Shown in pieces: positions 25,998 through 33,584 of a DNA stretch of 64,000 nucleotides (positions are counted from its first letter, which is position 1; each line of letters begins with the position of its first letter). The stretch covers positions 124,001 to 188,000 of the forward strand of contig NZ_LZSG01000070.1 in NCBI RefSeq assembly GCF_001665395.1. Direction: 5' to 3'. A program made the translations under genes and the position numbers. Source of the stretch: Mycobacterium sp. 1164966.3 (GTDB taxonomy: Bacteria; Actinomycetota; Actinomycetes; Mycobacteriales; Mycobacteriaceae). Under the pieces are notes generated by a model. That model made no database searches. It saw only the letters and a list, made by a program, of their open reading frames with translations, and had not been told where the DNA came from.

Positions 25998-26666
25998 TCA
26001 GGGTCCGCCGCGCCAGTGTTCGATGCGGTGATGGTCCGGCGTGAAGCCGTGGTTCACACCCCACAGCACCGCCTGGGTGCGGCTGGCGACGCCGATTTTG
26101 CGGTAGATCGTGCGGATGTAGGACTTGACGGTGTTCGGGCTCAGGTAGGTCAGGCGCGCGACGTCGGCGTTGCTCATGCCCTGGGTGATCAGCGCCAAGA
26201 CCTCTGATTCGCGATCGCTCAGACCCTCGCCGCGCCCGGGCCAGTCCAGCCCGGGCACGCTACGTGCCCGCCCTTCGACCTCGCTGATGACCACCTCGCC
26301 GGCATGTACTGCCTCCAGTGCGGCGACCAGTTCCCGTGCGGGCAGAGTCTTCGAGAGATACCCGTGGGCTCCGTGTTGCCGTGCACTTTGGACGAGATCT
26401 GGGTGAAAGTTCCAGGTATAGACCACAACTCGGCGCGCTCGGGGATTGGCGACCAGGACCCCGATCTCTTCGTGATCCGATTCGGGTTGGGCGAACGAGT
26501 CGTACAGGACGATGTCGACCGCATCTTTGACGGGCATGGTGGAGTCGAGTTCTGCGATCACGATGCGGTCCCGGTACGGCTCCAGCATGTTGGCCACGCC
26601 TTTGACGACAACGTCGTAGTCGTCGACGAGCGCGATCGTGATCGGAGCGCGAGGCGTTGCCGGCAT
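25998..26666 (-). CDS. NarL/LuxR-type response regulator
   Basis: The 222-aa protein has a receiver domain with Asp15/Asp16, phospho-acceptor Asp56 (DIVLYDSF), Thr84 (VVYTWN) and Lys106 (YLSKTLP), so phosphorylation chemistry looks intact, although the usual P-x-x-D/G after the acceptor is absent. The C-terminal LuxR helix-turn-helix (about 145-205) reads LSDRESEVLALITQGMSNADVA and SPNTVKSYIRTIYRKIGV. No histidine kinase lies nearby. It is divergent from a small membrane-protein cassette, with two palindromic sites in between, and is followed at 33 nt by the ligase operon, so it may control both. Confidence 0.9.
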   Translation of the reverse strand: MPATPRAPITIALVDDYDVVVKGVANMLEPYRDRIVIAELDSTMPVKDAVDIVLYDSFAQPESDHEEIGVLVANPRARRVVVYTWNFHPDLVQSARQHGAHGYLSKTLPARELVAALEAVHAGEVVISEVEGRARSVPGLDWPGRGEGLSDRESEVLALITQGMSNADVARLTYLSPNTVKSYIRTIYRKIGVASRTQAVLWGVNHGFTPDHHRIEHWRGGP

Positions 26667-26682
26667 GTCGGCGAGATTACCT

Positions 26683-26714
26683 CCCTAAGGGTGTATTTCC
26701 ACCCCCCTTAAGGG
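26683..26714. promoter_or_regulatory. Tandem CCCT(T)AAGGG palindromes, candidate LuxR-type operator
   Basis: CCCTAAGGG (26683-26691) and CCCTTAAGGG (26705-26714) are centred about 22 nt apart, close to two helical turns. Both are followed by GTG or TGG, so they are also direct repeats. They lie 17-48 nt before the regulator ATG and 66-98 nt before the divergent small gene. The position suits autoregulation and control of the divergent genes by the LuxR-type regulator. Confidence 0.55.
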
Positions 26715-26780
26715 TGGTCGACTGAGAGCAGCGTCGGGTCGACCGGCCCGATCCAGTCATCGCAAGGGAGAAGGCTTGTC

Positions 26781-26936
26781 ATGATTATTCTCGGCGTCAT
26801 CCTGCTGATCGCAGGGCTCGTGCTCAAGATCCAAATCCTGTGGACCCTCGGGATCATCGCGCTGGTCGTCGGCGTGATCCTGGCCATCCTGGGTAGCACC
26901 GGACGCGCGGTCGGCGGCCGCAGGCATTACTTCTGA
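26781..26936 (+). CDS. Small hydrophobic protein, DUF6131-like
   Basis: This 51-aa product is made of two hydrophobic segments joined by KIQ: MIILGVILLIAGLVL and LWTLGIIALVVGVILAILG. It ends with the tail GRAVGGRRHYF. This is the pattern of the small mycobacterial membrane proteins labelled DUF6131, as I remember them. AGGGAGAAGG lies just upstream of the ATG. It is the first gene of the cassette divergent from the LuxR-type regulator; two further genes follow on the same strand. Function is unknown. Confidence 0.75.
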   Translation: MIILGVILLIAGLVLKIQILWTLGIIALVVGVILAILGSTGRAVGGRRHYF

Positions 26937-26994
26937 GTCGGGCAGCCCACCACGCCTGGTCGGCCTGGCTGTGTGCGGCGCGTCACAAAATTGC

Positions 26995-27020
26995 GTTTGT
27001 GTTGGCGCCACTCGGGCTAT
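26995..27020 (+). promoter_or_regulatory. Possible SigF-type promoter
   Basis: GTTT (26995-26998), 15 nt, then GGGCTAT (27014-27020) resembles the mycobacterial SigF pattern GTTT-N15-GGGTAT with one extra C. It lies 28 nt before the ATG of the membrane-anchored gene at 27048. This is weak on its own. Confidence 0.3.
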
Positions 27021-27047
27021 TCGACATGTGTACGAGAGGAGCACGAG

Positions 27048-27623
27048 ATGCCCGCATGGGAATGGATTTTGATCGCGGTCTCCGTCGTCGTCGTGGTCGC
27101 CGTGTTGGTCGCCGCGGCAAGCGTGATCAACAGTCGCAGGAAAACGGAGCGACTCAAGCAGCACTACGGCCGCGAATACGAGCGCCTGGTTTCCGAGACC
27201 GGTAGCCAAAAGGGTGCGGAGAATGAACTCACTGCCCGGGAACGCAACCGAGAAAAGCTCGACATCGTGCCGCTGACGCCGTCGGCTCTATCGGATTTCA
27301 CCACGCGCTGGAATGAGGTACAGACCAAGTTCGTGGACAACCCGGCAACCGCCGTCGGCGTCGCCGATCGCTTGGTCACCGAGGTGATGCGCGAACGCGG
27401 TTATCCCGTCGACGATTTCGAACAGCGGGCCGCCGACATCTCGGTAGACCATCCGCAGATCGTCGAGAACTATCGCGCCGCGCACGGCATTCACCTGGCG
27501 CAGCAACAGGCCGACGTCAGCACCGAGCAGCAACGCGAGGCGTTCGTGCACTATCGAGCGCTGTTCGAAAAATTGCTCGACGTTGACAGGGAGAACCACA
27601 CGTCCAAGGAGGCAAGTGCATGA
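27048..27623 (+). CDS. Membrane-anchored protein of unknown function, paralogue of the next gene
   Basis: The 191-aa protein has one N-terminal membrane segment (about residues 5-29, from WEWILIAVSVVVVVAVLVA), then a basic charged helix (SRRKTERLKQHYGREYERL) and a soluble helical domain. That domain, LSDFTTRWNEVQTKFVDNPA to HYRALFEKLLDV, is matched by the following protein (LRARWAGVQAAFVDDPK to HYREFFERLLAV), so the two are related. No enzymatic motif is visible. The ATG at 27048 is preceded by GAGGAG; the longer reading to 26973 has no support. It ends in an ATGA overlap with its neighbour. Confidence 0.8.
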   Translation: MPAWEWILIAVSVVVVVAVLVAAASVINSRRKTERLKQHYGREYERLVSETGSQKGAENELTARERNREKLDIVPLTPSALSDFTTRWNEVQTKFVDNPATAVGVADRLVTEVMRERGYPVDDFEQRAADISVDHPQIVENYRAAHGIHLAQQQADVSTEQQREAFVHYRALFEKLLDVDRENHTSKEASA

Positions 27624-28105
27624 CTACGCATGAACATCAAACGGTGACCGAGTCGCAGGTCCCGGAAGCGGCGCCTTCCGGCGCGCCGCCACCGTCCGCC
27701 GGGCTGGAGCAAAGCCAAAGCCAGCAATCGGGTGCGGCGGCGGATCACGCGGTCGCTTCGGAAGAAACAACGCCCAGGCCTGAGGTTGCGCCGGCATCGG
27801 CGGAGCCAGCGAGCACAACTCGCGAATCACCGACAGCCGAAACGCTATTCGCCGACGACGAGCTCGGCGAGTTGCGCGCGCGGTGGGCCGGCGTGCAGGC
27901 GGCGTTCGTCGACGATCCGAAGGAATGCGTCCAGAAGGCGGACGTCCTGGTTTCCGATCTGGTGGAGCAGCTCACGACCGGTTTCGCTCAAGCGCGTTCG
28001 CGTCTCGAAGAGCAGTGGGCTCAGGGCCGGGAAGCCTCGACTGAAGACCTCCGTTTGGCGCTGATGCACTATCGCGAGTTTTTCGAGCGGTTACTCGCTG
28101 TCTGA
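27620..28105 (+). CDS. Soluble helical protein with Pro/Ala/Ser-rich N-terminus, paralogue of the previous gene
   Basis: The first 75 residues of this 161-aa protein are low-complexity (Pro, Ala, Ser, Glu, Gln) and probably disordered. Residues about 76-161 form a helical domain shared with the preceding gene: RWAGVQAAFVDDPKECVQKADVL and ALMHYREFFERLL. It has no signal or membrane helix. The ATGA overlap with the preceding gene implies coupled production, so the two may form a complex at the membrane. The C-terminus is close to the convergent DUF402 gene (28-nt gap). I do not recognise a named family. Confidence 0.78.
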   Translation: MTTHEHQTVTESQVPEAAPSGAPPPSAGLEQSQSQQSGAAADHAVASEETTPRPEVAPASAEPASTTRESPTAETLFADDELGELRARWAGVQAAFVDDPKECVQKADVLVSDLVEQLTTGFAQARSRLEEQWAQGREASTEDLRLALMHYREFFERLLAV

Positions 28106-28133
28106 CACGCGAACCGGCCAGTGCCGCAACAGG

Positions 28134-28568
28134 TCAGCGCCAGGTGAGTGCCATGCCGCGGCCTGCTAACCACCGAGACAGGTCGTGGCCGTTGCGGGCC
28201 AGTCCGTCGACGGCGTCCATCGCGCGACGGACTGCCCGCTCGGCAACGTCCGGAGTCAGCAGCCCGTGCCGGACGGCGTCCAGCAGCTCGTCGACGTCGG
28301 CCAGGCTCAACCCTTGACCGGTACGCACCGCGATGTCGAGATAGTGGTCCTCGGAACGCCAGATGTCCGGGCCCGGCGTGTATTCGCCGACGTCGAGGTA
28401 GTAGTCCTGATCCCGCTCGTGGCCGGGGTTGAAGTGAAACACGGTGGCGCGCAGGCCCAATGAGGGCAAGAGCCACGATTCGAGGTAGTGGAACTGAGCC
28501 CGGCCGGGAGTGGGCCGCGCCAGATAGAGGCCCCACGGCTGTACGGCATACTCGTCGACCGCCCGCAC
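28134..28568 (-). CDS. DUF402 domain protein
   Basis: This 144-aa product has the DUF402 core: QFHYLESWLLPSLGLRATVFHF near 24-45, DQDYYLDVGEYTPG near 52-65 and RSEDHYLDIAV near 70-80. Relatives include nucleoside diphosphate/triphosphate hydrolases, so a phosphohydrolase role is possible. The only canonical start is GTG at 28568, but the frame upstream continues as HPPKHETFDLLARTNTDPKG with no ATG/GTG/TTG before a TAG at 28644-28646. An ATC at 28632-28634 precedes HPPKHETF. The true start may therefore be the ATC, giving about 166 aa. It follows the FHA-ABC exporter gene by about 24 nt from that point. Confidence 0.78.
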   Translation of the reverse strand: MRAVDEYAVQPWGLYLARPTPGRAQFHYLESWLLPSLGLRATVFHFNPGHERDQDYYLDVGEYTPGPDIWRSEDHYLDIAVRTGQGLSLADVDELLDAVRHGLLTPDVAERAVRRAMDAVDGLARNGHDLSRWLAGRGMALTWR

Positions 28569-28657
28569 GATGCCCTTGGGATCGGTGTTGGTGCGTGCGA
28601 GGAGATCGAACGTTTCGTGCTTCGGCGGATGGATGGTCTCAGCCTATCGCTTCGGGA

Positions 28658-31276
28658 CTATCGCTTGAGCCTGATCTTCCAGCGCACAAAGCAAGCGTAG
28701 AAGAGCGAGAGCCCGGCCAGCACGCCCATGTCGATCAGCCAGATCTTCGACGTGTGCTGCCAGAACCGGTCCTGGGGCAACAACGAACCAGGGACCAGCG
28801 TCCGCAGGTCGACCGTCGACGCACCGGCAGCATATCCCCAACGCGCCGGCACCACCGACGAAACCTGTTCAAGCCCAATGCGATTGGTCACCGGGACCAT
28901 TCCGCCGCACAGCACCAACTGCACCATGATCGACACCACGAACAACGGCATGATCTGTTCAGTCGAGCGGACCAGCGACGAGACCAGCAGACCCAGCATG
29001 GCCGACGCCACGCACGTCGCAGCGACCGCCGCAAACAGCTCGAGGCTGGCCGCGAGCGCGGTGTGGCCCATCACGGCGGCGCCCCGTGTCGGCGCACCCT
29101 TGCCGACAACCACGATCGCGGTGGCAATCGCCGCCTGCAGGATGGCGAAGACGCAGAACACCCCGGTCTTGGCCAGCAAGTAGGCACCGGTCGACAGTCC
29201 GACCGCTTGTTCTCGCTGGAAGATGGCGCGTTCGCCGACAAGATCGCGGATGGTCAGCGCGGTGCCCATGAAGGCCGCGGCATTGACCAGCAGGTTGAGT
29301 ATCTGCGCGGACTCGTCGGGAGGGCTGGCGTGCTCGGAGGCGATGTGGAATCCGCCGGAACCCGGCACGGTTAGCGACAACGCGCCGAGAATGAACGGCA
29401 ACAGCGCCAGGAATACGAAGTAGGCACGATCGGCGACAACCAGGCGGACCTGGCGCCGCGCGATCGTCGAGATCTGGCGCCGCAGGCTGGTGTGCACCGG
29501 CTTGCCCAGCTCTGCCGGCTCGGTCTCCGGCCGTTTCGGGGGCTGGTTCTTGGCCTGGCTCCGGGCCAGAAAACGCCGGTTGGCTTCCTCGGGGTCCGCC
29601 CCCACATTGGTGAAGATCTTGGCCCAGTTGGTGGTACCCATCGCCTCGCCGATGCGCTCGGGGGGGCCGCAGTACGCGATCTTGCCGCCGGGTGCCACCA
29701 GCAACAGCTGGTCACAGATGTCCAGGTAGGACAACATGTGCGTCACCACGATCACCACCCGGCCGGCGTCGGCCAGCTGGCGCAGCATCATCATGACCTG
29801 GTGGTCCAGCGCGGGGTCCAGGCCCGACGTCGGCTCGTCCAGGATCAGCAGCGACGGTCCGGTGAGCAGTTCGAGTGCCACCGAGGCGCGTTTGCGCTGG
29901 CCGCCGGACAACTTGTCCACCCGGGTGTCGGCGTGTTTGGTCAGGTCGAGTTCGTCGAGCACCTGGGCGACGACCCCGGCCCGGTCGGCTTTGCCGGTGT
30001 CGGGCGGGAGGCGTAGCTCCGCCGCATAGCCCAGCGCCTGGTTGATCGTCAGCTGCCGGTGCACCACGTCGTCCTGCGGGACCATGCCGATCCGGCTTCG
30101 CAGCGAGGCGTATTCGTCGTGAATGTCGTGGCCCTCGAAGGTTACCGAGCCGGCAGTGGGTCGGGCGTATCCGGCGATCAGCCGGGCAAGCGTGGTCTTG
30201 CCCGCCCCGGATCCGCCGATTATCGCGGTCAGCGTTCCGGGCCTGGCGATCAGCGAGATGTCATCCAGCAGCCGTTTGCCTTGTTTGCCGTCGTCGACGC
30301 TGTACCTCACCCCGCGCACCTCGAGGCCGCCGGTGCGCGTCTCGGCCTCGGTGCGCGGAATCAGGGTGCTGTTCGTGAAGATCAGGTCGACGTTGCCGAT
30401 CGTTACCACGTCGCCCTCGGACAAGATCGCCGATCCGACGCGGGTGCCGTTGACGAATGTCCCATTGACGCTGCAGTCGCGGATTTCGGTGCCGAGTGGC
30501 GTCAGAGCCAGCGTTGCGTGCTCCCGCGAAGCCAAGACGTCGGAAACGACGATGTCGCTGTCGTCGGCGCGACCAATCGTGACGGTGCCGGCCGCTTTCG
30601 GATGCCCGGAACTTCCGGGCGATCGCTGCGACAGGAACTTCACCATCCGCGTTGCCAGGTTCGACGAATCGCCGGCCCTGACGTCGATCACGGTGAACTC
30701 GGCGGGCGGATTCGACGTGGGGGGAGCTGTCCGTCGTAGGTTGACCGCCGTGCGCTCTTGGGGTGGCGTCTGAGGAATCCGGCGTGGCTCGGGCCGCGGG
30801 ACGGGCACCTTGCGAAATCCGCTCGCCGGATGCCGGCCGCGCGGAGGGGTCCCGGTGTGGCCCCCGGCCTGGGCGGGCGGGGGTTCCGGGGTCAGCGACC
30901 AGGCGAGCGTCGGCGGCCCGGAACTGACCATCGACCTGGCCTGCGCCGGCCGACCGGTGGTTCCCTGCTGCGGCCCGATCTGGAAAGTCAGTCGCGGTCC
31001 CTCCGGGTTACCGACGTTGACGCTCTGCCCGTCGTGGATGTCGAACACGGGCATCCGGTAGCCGTTGACATAAGTCCCGTTCAGCGAGCCGTTGTCGATT
31101 GCCAGCCAGCGGCCCTGATCGAAGCGCACGATCAAATGCTCGCGGGAGATGCGCGGGTCGGCGATCCGCAGGTCGGCCTGCGGATCGCGGCCGATGACCA
31201 CCTCCCGGCCTGCCGCAAACGACTGTCGAGAGCCATTGTGCCGGACGGTCAATAAGGGCGGGGCGGGTGGATTCAC
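28658..31276 (-). CDS. ABC exporter with two FHA domains (Rv1747 type)
   Basis: This 872-aa fused transporter reads, in order: FHA-1 (about 18-98; GRDPQADLRI, SREH, NGTYVNG), a Pro-rich linker, FHA-2 (about 225-310; GRADDSDIVV, SREH, NGTFVNG), ATPase (about 325-560; Walker A GGSGAGKTT, signature LSGGQ, Walker B LLILDEPTSGLD) and an ABC-2 permease with about six helices (about 610-872). It matches Rv1747, whose FHA domains are bound after phosphorylation by PknF and which is linked to export of cell-envelope glycolipids. Here it is divergent from a PknF-like kinase gene instead of downstream of it. The start is GTG at 31276. Confidence 0.93.
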   Translation of the reverse strand: MNPPAPPLLTVRHNGSRQSFAAGREVVIGRDPQADLRIADPRISREHLIVRFDQGRWLAIDNGSLNGTYVNGYRMPVFDIHDGQSVNVGNPEGPRLTFQIGPQQGTTGRPAQARSMVSSGPPTLAWSLTPEPPPAQAGGHTGTPPRGRHPASGFRKVPVPRPEPRRIPQTPPQERTAVNLRRTAPPTSNPPAEFTVIDVRAGDSSNLATRMVKFLSQRSPGSSGHPKAAGTVTIGRADDSDIVVSDVLASREHATLALTPLGTEIRDCSVNGTFVNGTRVGSAILSEGDVVTIGNVDLIFTNSTLIPRTEAETRTGGLEVRGVRYSVDDGKQGKRLLDDISLIARPGTLTAIIGGSGAGKTTLARLIAGYARPTAGSVTFEGHDIHDEYASLRSRIGMVPQDDVVHRQLTINQALGYAAELRLPPDTGKADRAGVVAQVLDELDLTKHADTRVDKLSGGQRKRASVALELLTGPSLLILDEPTSGLDPALDHQVMMMLRQLADAGRVVIVVTHMLSYLDICDQLLLVAPGGKIAYCGPPERIGEAMGTTNWAKIFTNVGADPEEANRRFLARSQAKNQPPKRPETEPAELGKPVHTSLRRQISTIARRQVRLVVADRAYFVFLALLPFILGALSLTVPGSGGFHIASEHASPPDESAQILNLLVNAAAFMGTALTIRDLVGERAIFQREQAVGLSTGAYLLAKTGVFCVFAILQAAIATAIVVVGKGAPTRGAAVMGHTALAASLELFAAVAATCVASAMLGLLVSSLVRSTEQIMPLFVVSIMVQLVLCGGMVPVTNRIGLEQVSSVVPARWGYAAGASTVDLRTLVPGSLLPQDRFWQHTSKIWLIDMGVLAGLSLFYACFVRWKIRLKR

Positions 31277-31480
31277 CCTTTCAGTATTTTTGGTGACATG
31301 TGAGGCCTGGCTTGGACTGGCCTGTGAACTAGCTTTGTTTCACCATTCGGCACTCACAGCCGATTCATAGCCTGCATTGGTCGGGCGCCCACCCACGTTC
31401 GGCAGTATTCGAACGGGATACGAGCCTCCGGATTGCCAGTCCGGCGGTCCGGCGTGCCGGAAAACGAGGGGAGGCGGTCG

Positions 31481-33508
31481 ATGGAAGAGCCGACGAGTGA
31501 TACGCAGCGGCTGGGGGTCGGGCGACGGCTGCTCTCCAATCCTGGCCTGGCCGGTGCCGCCCTACGTGCGGGCTTCCAGTCGCTGCCGTCGGCGACCGTC
31601 GCGCACCTGTTCCGCCGGATTCCACCGGTCAGCTCTACCCCGAACGCGCAACCTCCCGACGCCGCGGAGCGGCGCGACGAGGTCAGCGGTTCACGCATAG
31701 CCGCCGGCGAGCCGTTCGCCGGGTACACCATCCTGCGGCCGCTGGGGGCCGGCGCGATGGCCGAGGTGTACCTGGCGTTGCACCCCAGGTTGCCGCGTCG
31801 CGATGTGATCAAAGTGCTCGCAGCGCCCGTCACTGCGGACAGCGAGTTTCGCGAGAGGTTCAACCGGGAAGCCGATCTCGCGGCAACACTGTGGCACCCA
31901 CATATCGTCGGGGTCCACGATCGCGGTGAATTCGACGGTCAGCTCTGGATTTCCATGGACTACGTCGAGGGCACCGACGCGGCGCGGCTGCTGAAAGAGC
32001 GCTACCAAGAAGGCATGCCGGTCGATGCCGTCTGCGAGATCATCCGGGCCGTCGCGGCCGCCCTCGACTATGCGCACACCCGCGGCCTGCTGCATCGCGA
32101 CGTCAAGCCCGCCAACATCCTGCTCGCTCACCCCGACACCGAGGAACGCCGAATCCTGTTGGCAGACTTCGGAGTAGCTCGTCACCTCGGCAATATCAGC
32201 GGCATCACCGAAACCAACGTCGCGGTCGGAACCGTCGCCTATGCCGCGCCCGAGCAGCTGACCGGCTCCAACATCGACGGACGCGCCGACCAATATGCCT
32301 TGGCGGCAACGGCTTTCCATCTGCTCGCCGGCGTTCCGCCGTTTCAGCACGCCAATCCCGTCGCGGTGATCAGCCAGCACCTGCACGTCGATCCGCCGCG
32401 ACTCAGCGATTACCGCCCGGAGCTGGCATACCTCGACGACGTGTTCGTCCAGGCGCTGGCCAAGAAGCCGGAAGACAGATTCGAGAGCTGCCGCGCGTTC
32501 TCCGCCGTGCTCAGGGGGCAGATCGCCGGCACTGAGTCCCGACGGCGTCGTGCCCTCGCCTCTGTGACCCACCGTTTTTCGTCCCGAACCCGGTGGTCGG
32601 CGGCGATGGTCTGTGCAGTGCTGATCGCGGTGGCGGCGACCTGGTCGATCTTGTACAGCTTCCAGCAGGAAAGCCCGCAGCCCAGTCCCGCGCTGGCGTC
32701 GAAACCCTCTGTTCCCGCCGCGGGCGCCGCCCCCGCGAGTTCCGCGCGGGTCCTCAACGGCACCTATCGGCTGGACTACGACAAGTCGAAGAAGGCCACC
32801 AACGGTCTGCCGATTCGTCACGACGTGGCCGCCACCGACTGGTGGGCCTTCCATTCGGCGTGCACCAGCAACGGCTGCGCGGCCACCGGGTCGCAGCTGG
32901 ACGATGCCACCCACCAGGTGGCCAGCACGACCGATGGCGGTCAAACCGATGTGCTGCGCTTCGTCGCCGGCTATTGGCAGGGCGCGCCGCAGCAGGAGCG
33001 GGTGGGCTGCCGTCAGCCCAACGGGCAGGTCAGGGCGACTCAGCACGAGACGGTGGCGTGGTCGCTGGCGCCGCAGCCCGACGGCACGCTGCGCGGTACC
33101 GAAACCGAAACCGTGTTGTCCAACGAGTGCGGGGCGCAGGGCGCGGTGGTCCGCATTCCGGTGGTGGCCACCAGGGTCGGTGACGTCCCGCCGGGCGTGG
33201 CCCTGCCCGATCCAGCGGCTGGGCTCGGTGCTGGATCGGGAAGGGCAACGCCATCCGTCAAGCCGGCGCCGCCCGTCCTCGGCGGCCTGTGCGGCGACGT
33301 CGACAAGCTCGGCTACGACCAGACCAGCAATCAGCAGGTCGTGTGCGAGGGCAACACCTGGGCCAAAGCCCCGATCACCACCGGGGTGCACGCCGCCGGA
33401 ACCTCGTGTGATCTGCCGGATGTGCCGGTGTTCGCCATGTCCACCTCCAACGACGGCTATCTGCTGCAATGCGACCCGGTGACCCGGATGTGGACCCGGC
33501 ACAGCTAG
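31481..33508 (+). CDS. Receptor-type Ser/Thr protein kinase (PknF-like)
   Basis: This 675-aa membrane kinase has an unusual 75-residue N-terminal extension, then a kinase domain (about 79-345). That domain has the G-loop LGAGAMAEVYLA, Lys111 in VIKVL, catalytic HRDVKPAN (Asp207), DFG at 229-231 and activation-loop threonines 243, 245 and 251. One membrane helix (about 366-388) leads to an outside region of about 285 aa with eight cysteines, enough for four disulfides. The closest match I recall is PknF, but the sensor region is much larger. It is divergent from the FHA-ABC exporter, a likely substrate. The ATG at 31481 has GAGGGGAGG upstream; the longer frame from 31433 is not preferred. Confidence 0.9.
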   Translation: MEEPTSDTQRLGVGRRLLSNPGLAGAALRAGFQSLPSATVAHLFRRIPPVSSTPNAQPPDAAERRDEVSGSRIAAGEPFAGYTILRPLGAGAMAEVYLALHPRLPRRDVIKVLAAPVTADSEFRERFNREADLAATLWHPHIVGVHDRGEFDGQLWISMDYVEGTDAARLLKERYQEGMPVDAVCEIIRAVAAALDYAHTRGLLHRDVKPANILLAHPDTEERRILLADFGVARHLGNISGITETNVAVGTVAYAAPEQLTGSNIDGRADQYALAATAFHLLAGVPPFQHANPVAVISQHLHVDPPRLSDYRPELAYLDDVFVQALAKKPEDRFESCRAFSAVLRGQIAGTESRRRRALASVTHRFSSRTRWSAAMVCAVLIAVAATWSILYSFQQESPQPSPALASKPSVPAAGAAPASSARVLNGTYRLDYDKSKKATNGLPIRHDVAATDWWAFHSACTSNGCAATGSQLDDATHQVASTTDGGQTDVLRFVAGYWQGAPQQERVGCRQPNGQVRATQHETVAWSLAPQPDGTLRGTETETVLSNECGAQGAVVRIPVVATRVGDVPPGVALPDPAAGLGAGSGRATPSVKPAPPVLGGLCGDVDKLGYDQTSNQQVVCEGNTWAKAPITTGVHAAGTSCDLPDVPVFAMSTSNDGYLLQCDPVTRMWTRHS

Positions 33509-33555
33509 TTTTCCTGGGCGACGGCCACGCTGGCGTGACGCTCGCGGACGAGGGC

Positions 33556-33578
33556 TTGTCGGTGGCCGCCTCTACTCT
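33556..33578 (+). promoter_or_regulatory. PafBC/RecA-NDp-type promoter of uvrB
   Basis: TTGTCGGTG (33556-33564), an 8-nt spacer and TACTCT (33573-33578) match the consensus TTGTCRGTG-N8-TANNNT exactly. The predicted start site falls at or next to the uvrB ATG (33585), so the transcript should be leaderless. No LexA-type box was seen. Confidence 0.8.
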
Positions 33579-33584
33579 GGTGAC

